Notes: generated by a model not told the origin, from the letters alone. A DNA stretch of 64,000 bases from Bacillus timonensis (GCA_020171895.1 JAIVAN010000005.1:62001-126000); one strand, 5' to 3'. Numbered from the stretch's first letter, positions 52,776 to 62,182 are shown. A program made the numbers and translations.

Positions 52776-53867
52776 TTGAAGAAAAAAATAATGGTGGTTT
52801 TTGGAACGAGGCCAGAGGCTATTAAAATGTGCCCCTTAGTGAAAGAGTTAAAAACACGTGATAAATTAGATACGGTTGTTTGTGTGACAGGACAACACCG
52901 TGAAATGTTGGATCAAGTATTACACGTATTTCATGTTGTTCCAGATTATAATTTATCCATTATGAAAGAAAAACAGACACTATTTGATGTCACAATCAAT
53001 ATTTTAGACAAAATGAAAGCTGTGCTTGAAGAAGTAAAACCAGATGTGGTGTTAGTTCATGGTGATACTTCTACAACCTTTGTTACAACTCTAGCTTGCT
53101 TTTACTTACAAATTCCAGTTGGACATGTGGAAGCAGGTTTAAGGACTTATAATATCTATTCACCATACCCAGAGGAATTTAATCGTCAGGCTGTAGGAAT
53201 TGTAGCAAAGTATAATTTTGCCCCAACAGAGGTGTCTAAAAATAACTTATTAAAAGAAGGAAAAGATCCAGCTTCGATTTATGTAACGGGAAATACAGCG
53301 ATAGACGCTCTAAAAACGACAGTGAGGGCTGATTATTCACATGAACTAATTAACTGGTCATCAGATAGTAGACTTATTATGATAACTGCTCATAGAAGAG
53401 AAAACCTTGGTACACCGATGAGAAATATGTTTAGAGCCATTAAGAGGATCGTCGATGAATTTCCGGATATAAAGGCGATATACCCGATTCATATGAATCC
53501 TGTTGTAAGAGAAGCAGCAAATGACATACTGGGGAATAATGATAGAGTAAAAATAATTGAACCGTTGGAAGTGTTCGATTTTCATAACTTCCTTTCAAAG
53601 TCATATTTAATCTTAACAGATAGCGGCGGCATTCAGGAAGAAGCACCAAGCTTAGGGAAACCAGTTCTTGTTATGCGTGATACCACTGAGCGACCTGAAG
53701 GTGTAGCAGCAGGAACGCTGAAATTAGTAGGAACAGATGAAGAAAATATCTATCGGAACTTTAAATTACTCCTTGAAAATAAACAAGCATATGAAAAAAT
53801 GAGTAAAGCAAGTAACCCATACGGCGACGGCTTTGCAAGTAAAAGAATTGCTGATGCATTGGAATGA
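52776..53867 (+). CDS. wecB: UDP-N-acetylglucosamine 2-epimerase (non-hydrolysing)
   Basis: A 363-aa enzyme: VVFGTRPEAIKMCPL at the start, GQHREM, HGDTST, HVEAGLRTY, TAHRREN, SGGIQEEAP. It makes UDP-ManNAc for surface glycans. No strong ribosome site is visible; TTG 52776 gives the usual N-terminus KKKIMVVFG, while TTG 52767 and ATG 52791 are alternatives. Confidence 0.9.
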   Translation: MKKKIMVVFGTRPEAIKMCPLVKELKTRDKLDTVVCVTGQHREMLDQVLHVFHVVPDYNLSIMKEKQTLFDVTINILDKMKAVLEEVKPDVVLVHGDTSTTFVTTLACFYLQIPVGHVEAGLRTYNIYSPYPEEFNRQAVGIVAKYNFAPTEVSKNNLLKEGKDPASIYVTGNTAIDALKTTVRADYSHELINWSSDSRLIMITAHRRENLGTPMRNMFRAIKRIVDEFPDIKAIYPIHMNPVVREAANDILGNNDRVKIIEPLEVFDFHNFLSKSYLILTDSGGIQEEAPSLGKPVLVMRDTTERPEGVAAGTLKLVGTDEENIYRNFKLLLENKQAYEKMSKASNPYGDGFASKRIADALE

Positions 53868-53973
53868 TCGCCTTTAATTGTGCTGAGAGAACATTAACTA
53901 AAAGGAGGGGCAGGTTATTTTCACTCATATACAGTAAAATTCTTAAAGTTGAACTTAGAATAACGCCTGCCCT

Positions 53974-54055
53974 GAACCAGAAGAACCGTCCCTCTGGCCC
54001 CAAAAGGTGTCTGGCACTGGACCAGAAGAACCGTCCCCCTGGCTCCCCTGGCTCC
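53974..54055 (-). repeat. Family B, family C head and family B in a row
   Basis: GAACCAGAAGAACCGTCCCT, CTGGCCC; AAAAGGTGTCTGGCACTG; GGACCAGAAGAACCGTCCCC, CTGGCTCCCCTGGCTCCC. The row ends directly at the stop codon of the sigma gene at 54056. Confidence 0.8.
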
Positions 54056-54559
54056 CTATTCCATCTCAAGCGCATTCCTGCGAATCTTCTTCTTCGCTTC
54101 ACGCCCCCATGACTTAACGGCCTCTACTGTCACGCCTTCCTCACGAGCTATGTCGGCTAGTTTTTTATCCTCTATGAATTTCCCTGTAAACCATTTGAGT
54201 TGGTTAGGAGATAAATCTTTGCTGTACAGTGTGACAATTTCTTCTTCAAGCGGGACGTCAGCTTGTGTATCAACTATTTCAGAAAGAATTTCATCAGATA
54301 ATGGCTGAGCGTGATCATAGTATTTATTTTCCTTATTTAACTCATCAAGTAGTTTTCCTCGAACCGTAGTGAAAGCAAAAGTAGAAAACCTAGTACCTCT
54401 TTCTTCATTAAAACGCATTTGTGCCTCCCAAAGTCCGATTAATGCAACCTGATAAAAAGAATCAAAATCACGATACAAATTTAGTGATTTCATCACTTTA
54501 ATTAAAATAGGTTTGTATTCTTTTTCTAGCTCTTCAAACGGCAATTCACGTATACACAT
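54056..54559 (-). CDS. Sigma-70 family RNA polymerase sigma factor
   Basis: A 167-aa protein with region 2 (YRDFDSFYQVALIGLWEAQM, RFSTFAFTTVRGKLLDEL) and region 4 (LADIAREEGVTVEAVKSWGR). It has SigI/SigO-like short architecture. ATG with AAGGAAG upstream. No anti-sigma gene is adjacent, unlike the ECF pair at 39557. Confidence 0.8.
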   Translation of the reverse strand: MCIRELPFEELEKEYKPILIKVMKSLNLYRDFDSFYQVALIGLWEAQMRFNEERGTRFSTFAFTTVRGKLLDELNKENKYYDHAQPLSDEILSEIVDTQADVPLEEEIVTLYSKDLSPNQLKWFTGKFIEDKKLADIAREEGVTVEAVKSWGREAKKKIRRNALEME

Positions 54560-54818
54560 GATTGTTCTTCCTTAGTGAAAAGCGCGCTCTTCTTGTATTC
54601 CGCGGTACCACTAACGTACTAGAAAGTGTTTTAGGTGGCGAAGTGGAAAAAAACGTGTTTTCTAGTCTAATAGAAGAGATACGCGTAATAACTTCTAAGG
54701 GTTAGGATTCGTTTCAGGAAAGAGCATTCCTTTTATGTACCGTTTGAGAGTTTTTAATAGATAGAATTTGCTATACTTAAGAAGCAATCATTATTTTTAG
54801 GTATAAGGGGAAAAACGA

Positions 54819-55388
54819 ATGTCGAATGAAAAAATCGAATTCACAAGAGGAGCCCTAGAGCACGCTGAAAAACGAATTGAATTGATGGATCAAAAAGCAA
54901 GCATCCTTATGGCCATTCAAGCGGGGTTTTATGTATTTATTGTCACAGTTATTAAGGATTTCTTAGGAGGCATTAGCGGGATTACAAAGTTATCGAAATG
55001 GGTTGGAATTGGCACCTACGCTTTTTTAATCATTAGCCTGTTCTTTACATTCATTGTCATCTTTTACCTCCTTCGCACAATTCGGCCGCGGAAATCAGTG
55101 TTGAAGAACAAAGCGCCAGTTCGATCAACGCCAGCAAGTAATTACATCTATTGGTTTGATAAAAATGTGTCCAATACAAATCAGCTAGAATACAATAAGA
55201 GATTTGACGCGCTAACAGAAGAAGATATGATAGAAAACTTAAAGCGAGCACATCTTGCTTCATTGCAATTAGTAGAGCTCAAGTACATTTTTTACCGAAA
55301 AGCCATGAAATGGATGGATTATTTAATTTTATGGAATATGATCGGTGTATTTATTTTAATGGGGATCTCTCTATATAAGCAGTTTTAG
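54819..55388 (+). CDS. Pycsar effector-like TM protein (PycTM/DUF5706-like)
   Basis: A 189-aa protein: N-terminal amphipathic helix HAEKRIELMDQKASILMAIQ, two membrane helices (about 30-50 and 65-87), a soluble middle (YNKRFDALTEEDMIENLKRA) and a C-terminal membrane helix (about 168-186). This order matches the PycTM effectors that open membranes on cyclic pyrimidine signals. No cyclase gene is adjacent. Assignment by pattern only. Confidence 0.6.
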   Translation: MSNEKIEFTRGALEHAEKRIELMDQKASILMAIQAGFYVFIVTVIKDFLGGISGITKLSKWVGIGTYAFLIISLFFTFIVIFYLLRTIRPRKSVLKNKAPVRSTPASNYIYWFDKNVSNTNQLEYNKRFDALTEEDMIENLKRAHLASLQLVELKYIFYRKAMKWMDYLILWNMIGVFILMGISLYKQF

Positions 55389-55435
55389 GAAATACTACTT
55401 ATTGTATAATAGACATTAGAATTGAGGTGATTTTG

Positions 55436-55636
55436 ATGAGTAGAGATGAATTGGCTGTAAAACGCTGGATGGCACTTCCAAGTAATGAAAGAAAAATGTT
55501 TGAGGAAAATGTATTTTGTTCCAAGTGTGGTGTTACGACGATTGTTGATTATGAAGTTGACTCAATCAATCATCAATTAGTTCTTAAAGGCCACTGCAAG
55601 AATTGCAAAAAAATGGTTGCTAGGATAATCGATTAA
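55436..55636 (+). CDS. Small zinc-ribbon protein
   Basis: A 66-aa protein with FCSKCGVTTI and GHCKNCKKM, a two-pair zinc ribbon. ATG 55436 lies behind GAGGTG. Followed by a terminator. Conserved-looking small protein of unknown role. Confidence 0.65.
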   Translation: MSRDELAVKRWMALPSNERKMFEENVFCSKCGVTTIVDYEVDSINHQLVLKGHCKNCKKMVARIID

Positions 55637-55644
55637 CTGAAAGT

Positions 55645-55671
55645 GCCTCTTCTACTGAGGCTATTTTTTTT
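55645..55671 (+). terminator. Terminator after the zinc-ribbon gene
   Basis: GCCTC, loop TTCTACT, GAGGC, then TATTTTTTTT. Confidence 0.8.
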
Positions 55672-55920
55672 GAATTGCCATTTAAACCATTTTAAAAGAT
55701 GTAAGTGTTCATCTTGGAGTAGGTCTTTTTTTCTATTGTTCACATGTTTGTAATGAAAGGTTTCAGGTGAAAACAAGAAAATCACGCTGTTCAACTGTGT
55801 GAAAAAGTTCACAAATTTGTCAATCACTTTTGTAGAATATCATTGTATGATGTAAGAAGAGAGCTTTTTTCAACTATGTATAGTCAACAAATAAATAGAT
55901 TAGGAGGTTTTTTTGGGAAA

Positions 55921-56430
55921 ATGATAGATTTATACATTCAAGATCAAAGTGCAGACGTAACGGAATTAAATGTATGGGATGAGTATGAAGTAGGAACTTC
56001 GACGAAGGCTCTTGAATTCCATCATCATCCAGTCTATCAAACGAAAATTTATGATGTAGATGGAGAATTTTTTTCTTCAAAATCTATGTTAGATCTTATT
56101 AAAATAGGTTGCCTCGAAGGAGGAGCCGATTATGAGGGAAGAAAAAAGGCCGTTAAACATTGTCTAGGTATTCAACGGAAAATCCCTATTGTGATGGATT
56201 ATCAGCGAAGGATTTGCATCTTCCCTACTAAGTCACCAGAGGAATATGACTGTATGTGGATTTTTACGGACCATGTAAAATCGTACTATGGTATTTCGAA
56301 TTCAAGGGTGAAAGTGATTTTTTGGGATGGGTCGAGTCTAATTGTTCCTATTTCAGAACGTACCTTTCAAACCCAAATGGGAAGAACGAGCCAATGCTTT
56401 ATGAGGTTTTCATCCGATCGTAATCACTGA
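55921..56430 (+). CDS. comK: ComK-like competence transcription factor
   Basis: A 169-aa protein with the ComK order of motifs: an N-terminal YEVGTSTKALEF strand, YEGRKKAVKHCLGIQRKIPI (compare YAGRK...KPPI of ComK), a IFPTKSPEEYDCMWI block and SERTFQTQMGRTSQCFMRF near the end. ComK is the master activator of DNA-uptake genes. The C-terminal tail of B. subtilis ComK (about 30 residues) is missing, so activity may differ. ATG 55921 lies 13 nt behind AGGAGG; the frame opens at TTG 55843. Confidence 0.75.
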   Translation: MIDLYIQDQSADVTELNVWDEYEVGTSTKALEFHHHPVYQTKIYDVDGEFFSSKSMLDLIKIGCLEGGADYEGRKKAVKHCLGIQRKIPIVMDYQRRICIFPTKSPEEYDCMWIFTDHVKSYYGISNSRVKVIFWDGSSLIVPISERTFQTQMGRTSQCFMRFSSDRNH

Positions 56431-56571
56431 AGACCACAAACATAAGAAGTAGATATGCATCAGATTGAATTCCTACATAGTTCTTTAGGTCCTGTATATT
56501 TTATTAAAATAGTATAAATTGCCCTTTCGCTTTCATTGCTGGATAATATATCCTGTACCTATAACCATAAA

Positions 56572-56664
56572 TCGTACGAATCGGCAAAGCCATTGAAAGA
56601 TGGTGACGCAAAACTAAAGGGGCTACCGTTACATAAAGACTATGCCAGCCAGTTACCGAATACG
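56572..56664 (+). ncRNA. Cyclic di-GMP-I (GEMM-I) riboswitch aptamer 2
   Basis: Core GGCAAAGCCATTGAAAGATG, GTGACGCAAAACTAAAGGGG, CTACCG, and TATGCCAGCCAGTTACCGA match GEMM-I (compare the Vibrio Vc2 ending GGGTTACCGA). Outer arms CGTA/TACG and TCGG/CCGA close the P1 stem. No terminator follows; a small hairpin GCGATT/AATCGT next to GGAGGGG suggests control of translation. Confidence 0.82.
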
Positions 56665-56703
56665 AGCTCCGGCGATTTATGTGTCAATCGTAGGAGGGGT
56701 AAA

Positions 56704-56865
56704 ATGAAAGGATACTACCGTCTTAAATACTATTATCACACCTTTCAATATCAGCAGCACCATCTACTATTAAAAGGCTGCTTATGTGACAAAATCAAAT
56801 CAAAAATCTCATCAAAGCTGTCCTATCATGAACAAAAAGCACTGCTATTGATGACGAGGTTTTAA
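56704..56865 (+). CDS. 53-aa basic, tyrosine-rich protein under c-di-GMP riboswitch 2
   Basis: ATG 56704 lies 4-5 nt behind GGAGGGGTAAA. The protein (KGYYRLKYYYHTFQYQQHHL at the start, later CLCDKIKSKISSKL) is basic and rich in Tyr, His, Gln and Lys. No domain is recognised. The longer frame from 56536 runs through the riboswitch and is not real. AAGGAT/GTCCTTTTTATTTT after the stop (56871-56909) ends the transcript. Confidence 0.65.
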   Translation: MKGYYRLKYYYHTFQYQQHHLLLKGCLCDKIKSKISSKLSYHEQKALLLMTRF

Positions 56866-57114
56866 TGATCGAAGGATGAACCCGAATAAGAGGGGAGTCC
56901 TTTTTATTTTGCGCTTCTTCAAGGAACTAGCATCGTATTAGTTGAATAAAGCATCTCGATTACTAATCATACCTGTGTTTTCGAATGAATGTTAAGTGGT
57001 TAGTTGGATCCAAATAAGCGATCTTTCAATCTTGAAAAAATCTTCGGTTCAAGAATTACAAAACTAGCACATTAGAATTAGTACTATTCGAAAAACGAGT
57101 AGTATACTATGTTT

Positions 57115-57265
57115 CGACAGGTGCCTGGCACCTGTCGAATGTGTTTTTTCATGAGCCTAAACTAATCTAAACCAACCATCCCAGTCATATCAACGGTTTA
57201 TAAGGATTTTAAAAGTCTTTAAGAGAAGTCGAGATAAAGATTTTTCGACGGGTGCCTGGCACTTA
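57115..57265 (+). repeat. Family C unit: 23-bp palindrome left, single head right
   Basis: CGACAGGTGCC, T, GGCACCTGTCG (57115-57137) is a perfect palindrome; the right head TTTCGACGGGTGCCTGGCAC is at 57245-57263. The interior (AACGGTTTATAAGG..., GATAAAG) differs from the other units. The right head abuts the chemoreceptor leader. Confidence 0.8.
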
Positions 57266-57296
57266 TCTTGAATTTAATTTTCCAGGAGGAATACTC

Positions 57297-58625
57297 ATGA
57301 GTTCAATTAGAGAAGGTAGATTGCAATCGAGTTTTGAGGATGTACTTAAGGTTTCGCGTGTTAGTAGAAGTTTGAGGGGGAAGATGATGTTAGCTGTTAT
57401 TATCAGTTTACTCATCAGTTCGCCCATTTCTGCATTTATCAATGTTCAAGTCAAAAAAGTGATTGAGGGGAGCTTTGGTGTTTACATCAATACGTTTGTG
57501 ACGTTGCTTGTTGCGACGATTATCATTACGGTATTTGTTCAAATTATTGTGGTCAAGCCGTTAACAAAGGTAGTTGATGCAACACAGAAAGCAGCATCAG
57601 GGGACCTAACTGCATTTGTTGACCACCAGGCGAAGGATGAAATTGGCCAAGTCGCTTCCTCATTTAATGAAATGATGGGGAATTTAAGAGAACTTGTTCA
57701 AAAAACAAATGAGACTGTCTTAAACGTAGCTTCTTATTCCAATGAATTAACGCTGAGTGTTGAACAAAACAGAAGTGCAATCGAGCTAATTTCAGATTCG
57801 ATACAGGAGGTTGTATCTGGTGCAGAAACGCAATTGAGTCGTACTGTAGACTTAACTACTTCAGCTGAAGCTATCTCAACCAAAACTGAACGATCTGCTC
57901 AATCTATTAAATTGGTTGCACAAGATTCCAATCATGCTAGTCAAAGAGTGGATGTGGGTTTACAAACTGTAAATCAAACGATTCATCAAATGGATAACGT
58001 TCAGTCGTCGGTTGATAAGACATCAGAACTTATGAATGCACTTGGCTCGAAGTCTGATGAAATTAGTAAAATAGTTGACTTTATTACTGAGATAGCGAAT
58101 CAAACAAATCTTCTAGCACTAAACGCAGCCATCGAAGCGGCGCGGGCAGGGGAGCATGGAAAAGGCTTTGCTGTTGTAGCTGACGAGGTTCGAAAATTAG
58201 CTGAGCAATCAAGAACTGCTAGCGGAAGTATTCAAGAACTAGTAAATGAAATCCAAGCAGAAACGAAGCTTGCGATTGAATCGATGAATGATGGTAAGGT
58301 GAAAGTAGAACAAGGGAAATTACTAGTAAATGAAACAGGTCAATCCTTTAAACAAATCGTCGCTGAAATTCAGTCGATCTCAGAGCAAACGAATGAACTA
58401 GCAAGCTTAATCGAAGAGATTAACAGCAACTCGAAGAACATGACAGACTTTATTGCCAATATTGCAGAAATAACAGAACAGGCGTCAGGTAGTACGCAAA
58501 ATGTCGCTGCATCGATTGAAGAACAAACGGCTACGATGGAAGAGATATCAATATCTTCTATCAACTTAAACAACATGGCAAGAGAACTGGAAGATGAAAT
58601 TAAAGCGTTTAAAATAAAACAATAA
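57297..58625 (+). CDS. Methyl-accepting chemotaxis protein without extracellular sensor domain
   Basis: A 442-aa receptor. Two membrane helices (about 25-45 and 57-80) are separated by only about 12 residues, so no periplasmic sensor exists. A HAMP (about 80-135) and a signalling domain with the hairpin [35 protein letters not shown] follow. It presumably senses the membrane or cytosolic state and signals to CheA. AGGAGGAA precedes ATG 57297. Confidence 0.9.
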   Translation: MSSIREGRLQSSFEDVLKVSRVSRSLRGKMMLAVIISLLISSPISAFINVQVKKVIEGSFGVYINTFVTLLVATIIITVFVQIIVVKPLTKVVDATQKAASGDLTAFVDHQAKDEIGQVASSFNEMMGNLRELVQKTNETVLNVASYSNELTLSVEQNRSAIELISDSIQEVVSGAETQLSRTVDLTTSAEAISTKTERSAQSIKLVAQDSNHASQRVDVGLQTVNQTIHQMDNVQSSVDKTSELMNALGSKSDEISKIVDFITEIANQTNLLALNAAIEAARAGEHGKGFAVVADEVRKLAEQSRTASGSIQELVNEIQAETKLAIESMNDGKVKVEQGKLLVNETGQSFKQIVAEIQSISEQTNELASLIEEINSNSKNMTDFIANIAEITEQASGSTQNVAASIEEQTATMEEISISSINLNNMARELEDEIKAFKIKQ

Positions 58626-58644
58626 TTAATTTGGAATAGATAAT

Positions 58645-58680
58645 GAAAAAAGGATGATTCCATGGGAATCATCCTTTTTT
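58645..58680. terminator. Bidirectional terminator between chemoreceptor and wall protein
   Basis: AAAAAAGGATGATTCC pairs with GGAATCATCCTTTTTT, 16 bp, two- to four-base loop. Confidence 0.92.
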
Positions 58681-58687
58681 GAATGAA

Positions 58688-60688
58688 TTAGTTAATTAAA
58701 GCTCCGCTTGCACCAAGCTTCCATTTACCAATTGTTGTGCTGTAAGCCATTTTACCAGAACCGTAGAAGTAATACCATTTTCCACCGATTTCAGTCCAGC
58801 CTACACGCATTTCTCCACCACTCATTAAATAGTACCACTCGTTGTTATATAATAACCAACCAGTACGTAATGTACCATTTTCATTCATGAAATACCATTT
58901 GCTTCCTGATTTCACCCAACCAGTTGACATTCCGTCAGCTGTTAAGTGGTACCAGTTGTTTTTGAATTGGAACCAGCCAGTTGTCATTTCACCTGTATTG
59001 TTGAAATAGAACCATTTGCTGTTATCCTGTACCCAACCAGTCGTCATTTGACCGTTGTTATTGAAGTAATATTTCTTACCAGAAATGACTTTCATTCCAG
59101 TAGCTTTTGTACCGTCAACATTTAGGAAGTACCAGCTATTCTTGTCAGATAACCATCCAGTTCTCATATCTCCATTCGCATTGAAGAAGTAAGATTTTCC
59201 GTCAACTGTTACCCAACCAGTTGTCATAACACCACTAGTGTTGAAGAAATATTTTTTACCGCCAATTTCTTTTAAGCCAGTAGCCATTTTACCGTCAGCA
59301 GCTAAGAAGAAATATGAGTTTTTATAAAGCGTCCATCCAGTTTTCATGTCACCTTCAGCATTGAAGAAGTACCATGAACCGTCAAGTTGCTTCCAGCCAA
59401 CTGTTACAGCACCGTTTGCTTCTAAGAAGTATTTCTTTCCAGCAATTTCAGTCCAACCAGTTGCCATTACGCCTGTAGCAGGGTTGAAATAACGTTTTAC
59501 GTTACTAACAGTTACCCAACCAGTTTTCATATCACCATTAACAGTATCAAGGAAATATACTTTTCCATCAACTGTTACTAAACCAGTTTGCATTTCTCCT
59601 GATTCAGCAAAGAAGTACCATTTGCTATTTACTTTTTCCCAACCAGTTTGCATTGCACCAGTTGCATCAAGGAAATACCACTTGTTGTTCCACTTCATCC
59701 AGCCAGTAGCTTTTGTACCTTTGTTGTCTTTGTAAAAGTACCAGTTACCGTTTTCAAAAGACCATCCAGCAGCATATTCGCTTTTGTATGTTACTGTGAA
59801 TGTAGATTCGTTTCCAGCAGCATCCGCAACGAAACCGTTGAATGAATATTTTCCAGACATATCAAGAACCATTTTAACCATGCCGATTGTAAAAAATTCT
59901 TGAGGGAAATCACTGAACTCTGGGAAACGGTTTACAAGTTTTTGCATATTAATTGAAGCTACACCATTAACAAATTGTACATCTAATGACTCACGGTATA
60001 ATGCAGATTCTACTGAGAAGATAGAACCAGTTACAGCAGTATTAGATGAAAGTAAAATTTCACTAATGATTGCATCATTAGATAATGAATCAAGGTTAAA
60101 TACGAATTGGTTGTTCTTACTAGTTGCTTCAAGAACACCTTTGTTTGTTACGAATTTAACGCTATTAACTTTTACAGTTCCAGCTACCGCAGGTTGGTAG
60201 TTAGAAACGATTGTAAAAGCAACCGCTTGTTTCGTTTCATCTGCCATATTCAATGTGAAATATGCAGTTACTGAATTACCGATTGGGTATAAAACTTGAC
60301 GTAGGTTTGTGATCGCTACTCCGTCACTACCTCGATCAAGATCACCTAATACATCTGAAACAACATATTCAGCTGTATTATTTGTTACATCAACAGTTGC
60401 AGTTGGAAGTAAAATTTCTAATCCTTCAAAATCGAAATCAACAGAAGTTACTCCTGTTGGAACTGTTACTGCAATTTTTTCTAATTTATCAGTTTCACTG
60501 ATATTGTTTTCTGTTACAAATTTGTCTACATCAAAAGTGAAATTAGTAGAGTCGCTAGAAATTATGTATTCTTGACCACTAATTGTTACTTTTGCTGTGA
60601 ATAGTGCTGCTGCTTTACTTACGTTATGTGGTAACATTGCTAGAAGTAAAACAAGCACAAAGCTAAGTGCAGTTAATTTTTTTAACAC
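58688..60688 (-). CDS. Exported cell-wall-binding repeat protein
   Basis: A 666-aa protein. Signal peptide about residues 1-26 (LTALSFVLVLLLAMLP), then an adhesin-like N-terminal part (about 27-300) with two to three similar beta domains that I cannot name, and about 17 cell-wall-binding repeats of 20 residues (pattern GW..x.GKWYFF...G.M.T) to the end. Such repeats bind choline or other wall polymers. GTG start behind GGAGGG. Opposite in orientation to the GH18 protein, which has the same repeats. Confidence 0.85.
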   Translation of the reverse strand: MLKKLTALSFVLVLLLAMLPHNVSKAAALFTAKVTISGQEYIISSDSTNFTFDVDKFVTENNISETDKLEKIAVTVPTGVTSVDFDFEGLEILLPTATVDVTNNTAEYVVSDVLGDLDRGSDGVAITNLRQVLYPIGNSVTAYFTLNMADETKQAVAFTIVSNYQPAVAGTVKVNSVKFVTNKGVLEATSKNNQFVFNLDSLSNDAIISEILLSSNTAVTGSIFSVESALYRESLDVQFVNGVASINMQKLVNRFPEFSDFPQEFFTIGMVKMVLDMSGKYSFNGFVADAAGNESTFTVTYKSEYAAGWSFENGNWYFYKDNKGTKATGWMKWNNKWYFLDATGAMQTGWEKVNSKWYFFAESGEMQTGLVTVDGKVYFLDTVNGDMKTGWVTVSNVKRYFNPATGVMATGWTEIAGKKYFLEANGAVTVGWKQLDGSWYFFNAEGDMKTGWTLYKNSYFFLAADGKMATGLKEIGGKKYFFNTSGVMTTGWVTVDGKSYFFNANGDMRTGWLSDKNSWYFLNVDGTKATGMKVISGKKYYFNNNGQMTTGWVQDNSKWFYFNNTGEMTTGWFQFKNNWYHLTADGMSTGWVKSGSKWYFMNENGTLRTGWLLYNNEWYYLMSGGEMRVGWTEIGGKWYYFYGSGKMAYSTTIGKWKLGASGALIN

Positions 60689-60877
60689 GTTTTTCCCTCC
60701 TATTTGTTTTTAAGGCAACCTACTAAACTTATAGGCTAGTCTACCTAATTACTAATTTTACAAAATATTGGGTTCATTTACAATCGTATCTATCAAAATA
60801 ATACTCTGGTAATTGTGGGAATTTATCACAATTTGCAAAAAAAAGACGAGATCCGCCTAGGATACCCGCCTAATCAT

Positions 60878-61558
60878 TTATTTTAGTGCTGCAACAGCCT
60901 TTTTGCGTAAGGCAGCTTCACGTGCACTTTTTTGCTGTTCGTACTGCTCACGATACACTTCCGCATGGCTTTCACTGAAACCATGTTTCTTTAAATCAGC
61001 GACAAGCGCGTTGAAGATTACATTAAAAGATGCATCTGTTTTTGCTTCTAGCTCCTTACCGGCACTAGAATATTTTGCATAGAAATAGAAATATGAAATC
61101 TTTTCATCATTTTTTTTCTTCGTTATATACTCTTCAAATGCATGAGATACAAGTGAATCTACTTTCGCATTCGCTTGTGCTTCAAGGTCTGCAAATGAAG
61201 GCTCGTATTTTTTCGTAATAGAAGCGACTGTCGTTTTCTTTTTCTTTGGTTGAGTTGTTTTTGATGATTCGGTTTTTGTAGTAGAAGTTGTCTCAGTGTT
61301 CGTTGTAGAGGAAGTTGCTTTATCTGCATCCTGACCTACATCTTCACTCGTTGATTCTGAAGTCTCTTCTTGTGTGCTCTCTTCCTCTTCTTCCTCTTCT
61401 ACCGGTAATGCAATTGCATATTCTGTATCGACTATTTCATCTACTTTTTCATCTTGGGTTTCAATTGAATCTACTTGTTTATTGACTAAATAGTAAGCTG
61501 TGCCACCGCCGCCTACTAATAGGACTGCAATTATACTTAAAATCATTTTTAGTTTCAT
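60878..61558 (-). CDS. Membrane-anchored Glu/Ser/Thr-rich protein
   Basis: A 226-aa protein: anchor (ILSIIAVLLVGGGGTAYYLV, about 5-26), an acidic then Ser/Thr-rich spacer (about 40-105), and a helical C-terminal domain (YEPSFADLEAQANAKVDSL onward). It is probably attached to the membrane with the domain in the wall zone. ATG 61558 lies 11 nt behind AAAGGTGG. Family unknown. Confidence 0.6.
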   Translation of the reverse strand: MKLKMILSIIAVLLVGGGGTAYYLVNKQVDSIETQDEKVDEIVDTEYAIALPVEEEEEEESTQEETSESTSEDVGQDADKATSSTTNTETTSTTKTESSKTTQPKKKKTTVASITKKYEPSFADLEAQANAKVDSLVSHAFEEYITKKKNDEKISYFYFYAKYSSAGKELEAKTDASFNVIFNALVADLKKHGFSESHAEVYREQYEQQKSAREAALRKKAVAALK

Positions 61559-61645
61559 CTTAGTGTTTACCACCTTTCTACAAAGATAGTATCACATTTT
61601 GACGAAATAGGGAGAACTATTTTTATAGGCTAAAAGGTGGTATTT

Positions 61646-62062
61646 TTATCCTCCTTTCGTAAAAACAAATCGAATGGGTTCTTCATTTAATACCCATAAT
61701 CCATAAAACAATGGAATGATAATTGTGAGAATCATGATGTTTGTTGTTATTTTTAAAAGCGGTCGAGGTGGTTTCTGGGGCTGTGTGAGTAAAAATGGAA
61801 TGAGTAAACCGCACGAAATTCCTAACACATTTGCAATACCATCGAAAAATTCTAAGCTTCGATTGGGCAAAGTGTACTGTCTATATTCCTCGATGGTACC
61901 AATTAAAACGAGGGTTAGCCATGTAAGCTTTAAGCTCGTTTTCCGTACGTCCTTCTCAATAATAAAAAAAAGAAAGCTTCCTAAAAAGAGTGAACTCAAT
62001 CCATAAAATACAAAATGCTGTAATTTATCATAACCAACTGTTGAAACAATTGTGTCTACCAT
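61646..62062 (-). CDS. VanZ-like membrane protein
   Basis: A 138-aa protein with four membrane helices and the VanZ-type motifs YDKLQHFVFYGLSSLF and EEYRQYTLPNRSLEFFDGIANVLG. Of the four successive ATG codons (62071-62062) the last is best spaced from AAAGG. Family role is unclear. Confidence 0.8.
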   Translation of the reverse strand: MVDTIVSTVGYDKLQHFVFYGLSSLFLGSFLFFIIEKDVRKTSLKLTWLTLVLIGTIEEYRQYTLPNRSLEFFDGIANVLGISCGLLIPFLLTQPQKPPRPLLKITTNIMILTIIIPLFYGLWVLNEEPIRFVFTKGG

Positions 62063-62182
62063 CATCATCATCCTTTAGCATCAATTATGGTCAGAACCTT
62101 ATTGCGTTAAACCTTTAAACATAAAATTTGGATAATTAACCAATAGTAGTGATAGAGTTTATTTGGTAAAGGGTGAATTATT

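Noticed and set aside
56536-56703. Long reading frame before the 53-aa gene
   Set aside because: It runs through the c-di-GMP riboswitch; the ribosome site points to ATG 56704.
61716-62006. Plus-strand frame of 96 codons
   Set aside because: It is the antisense shadow of the VanZ-like gene, which has clear family motifs.
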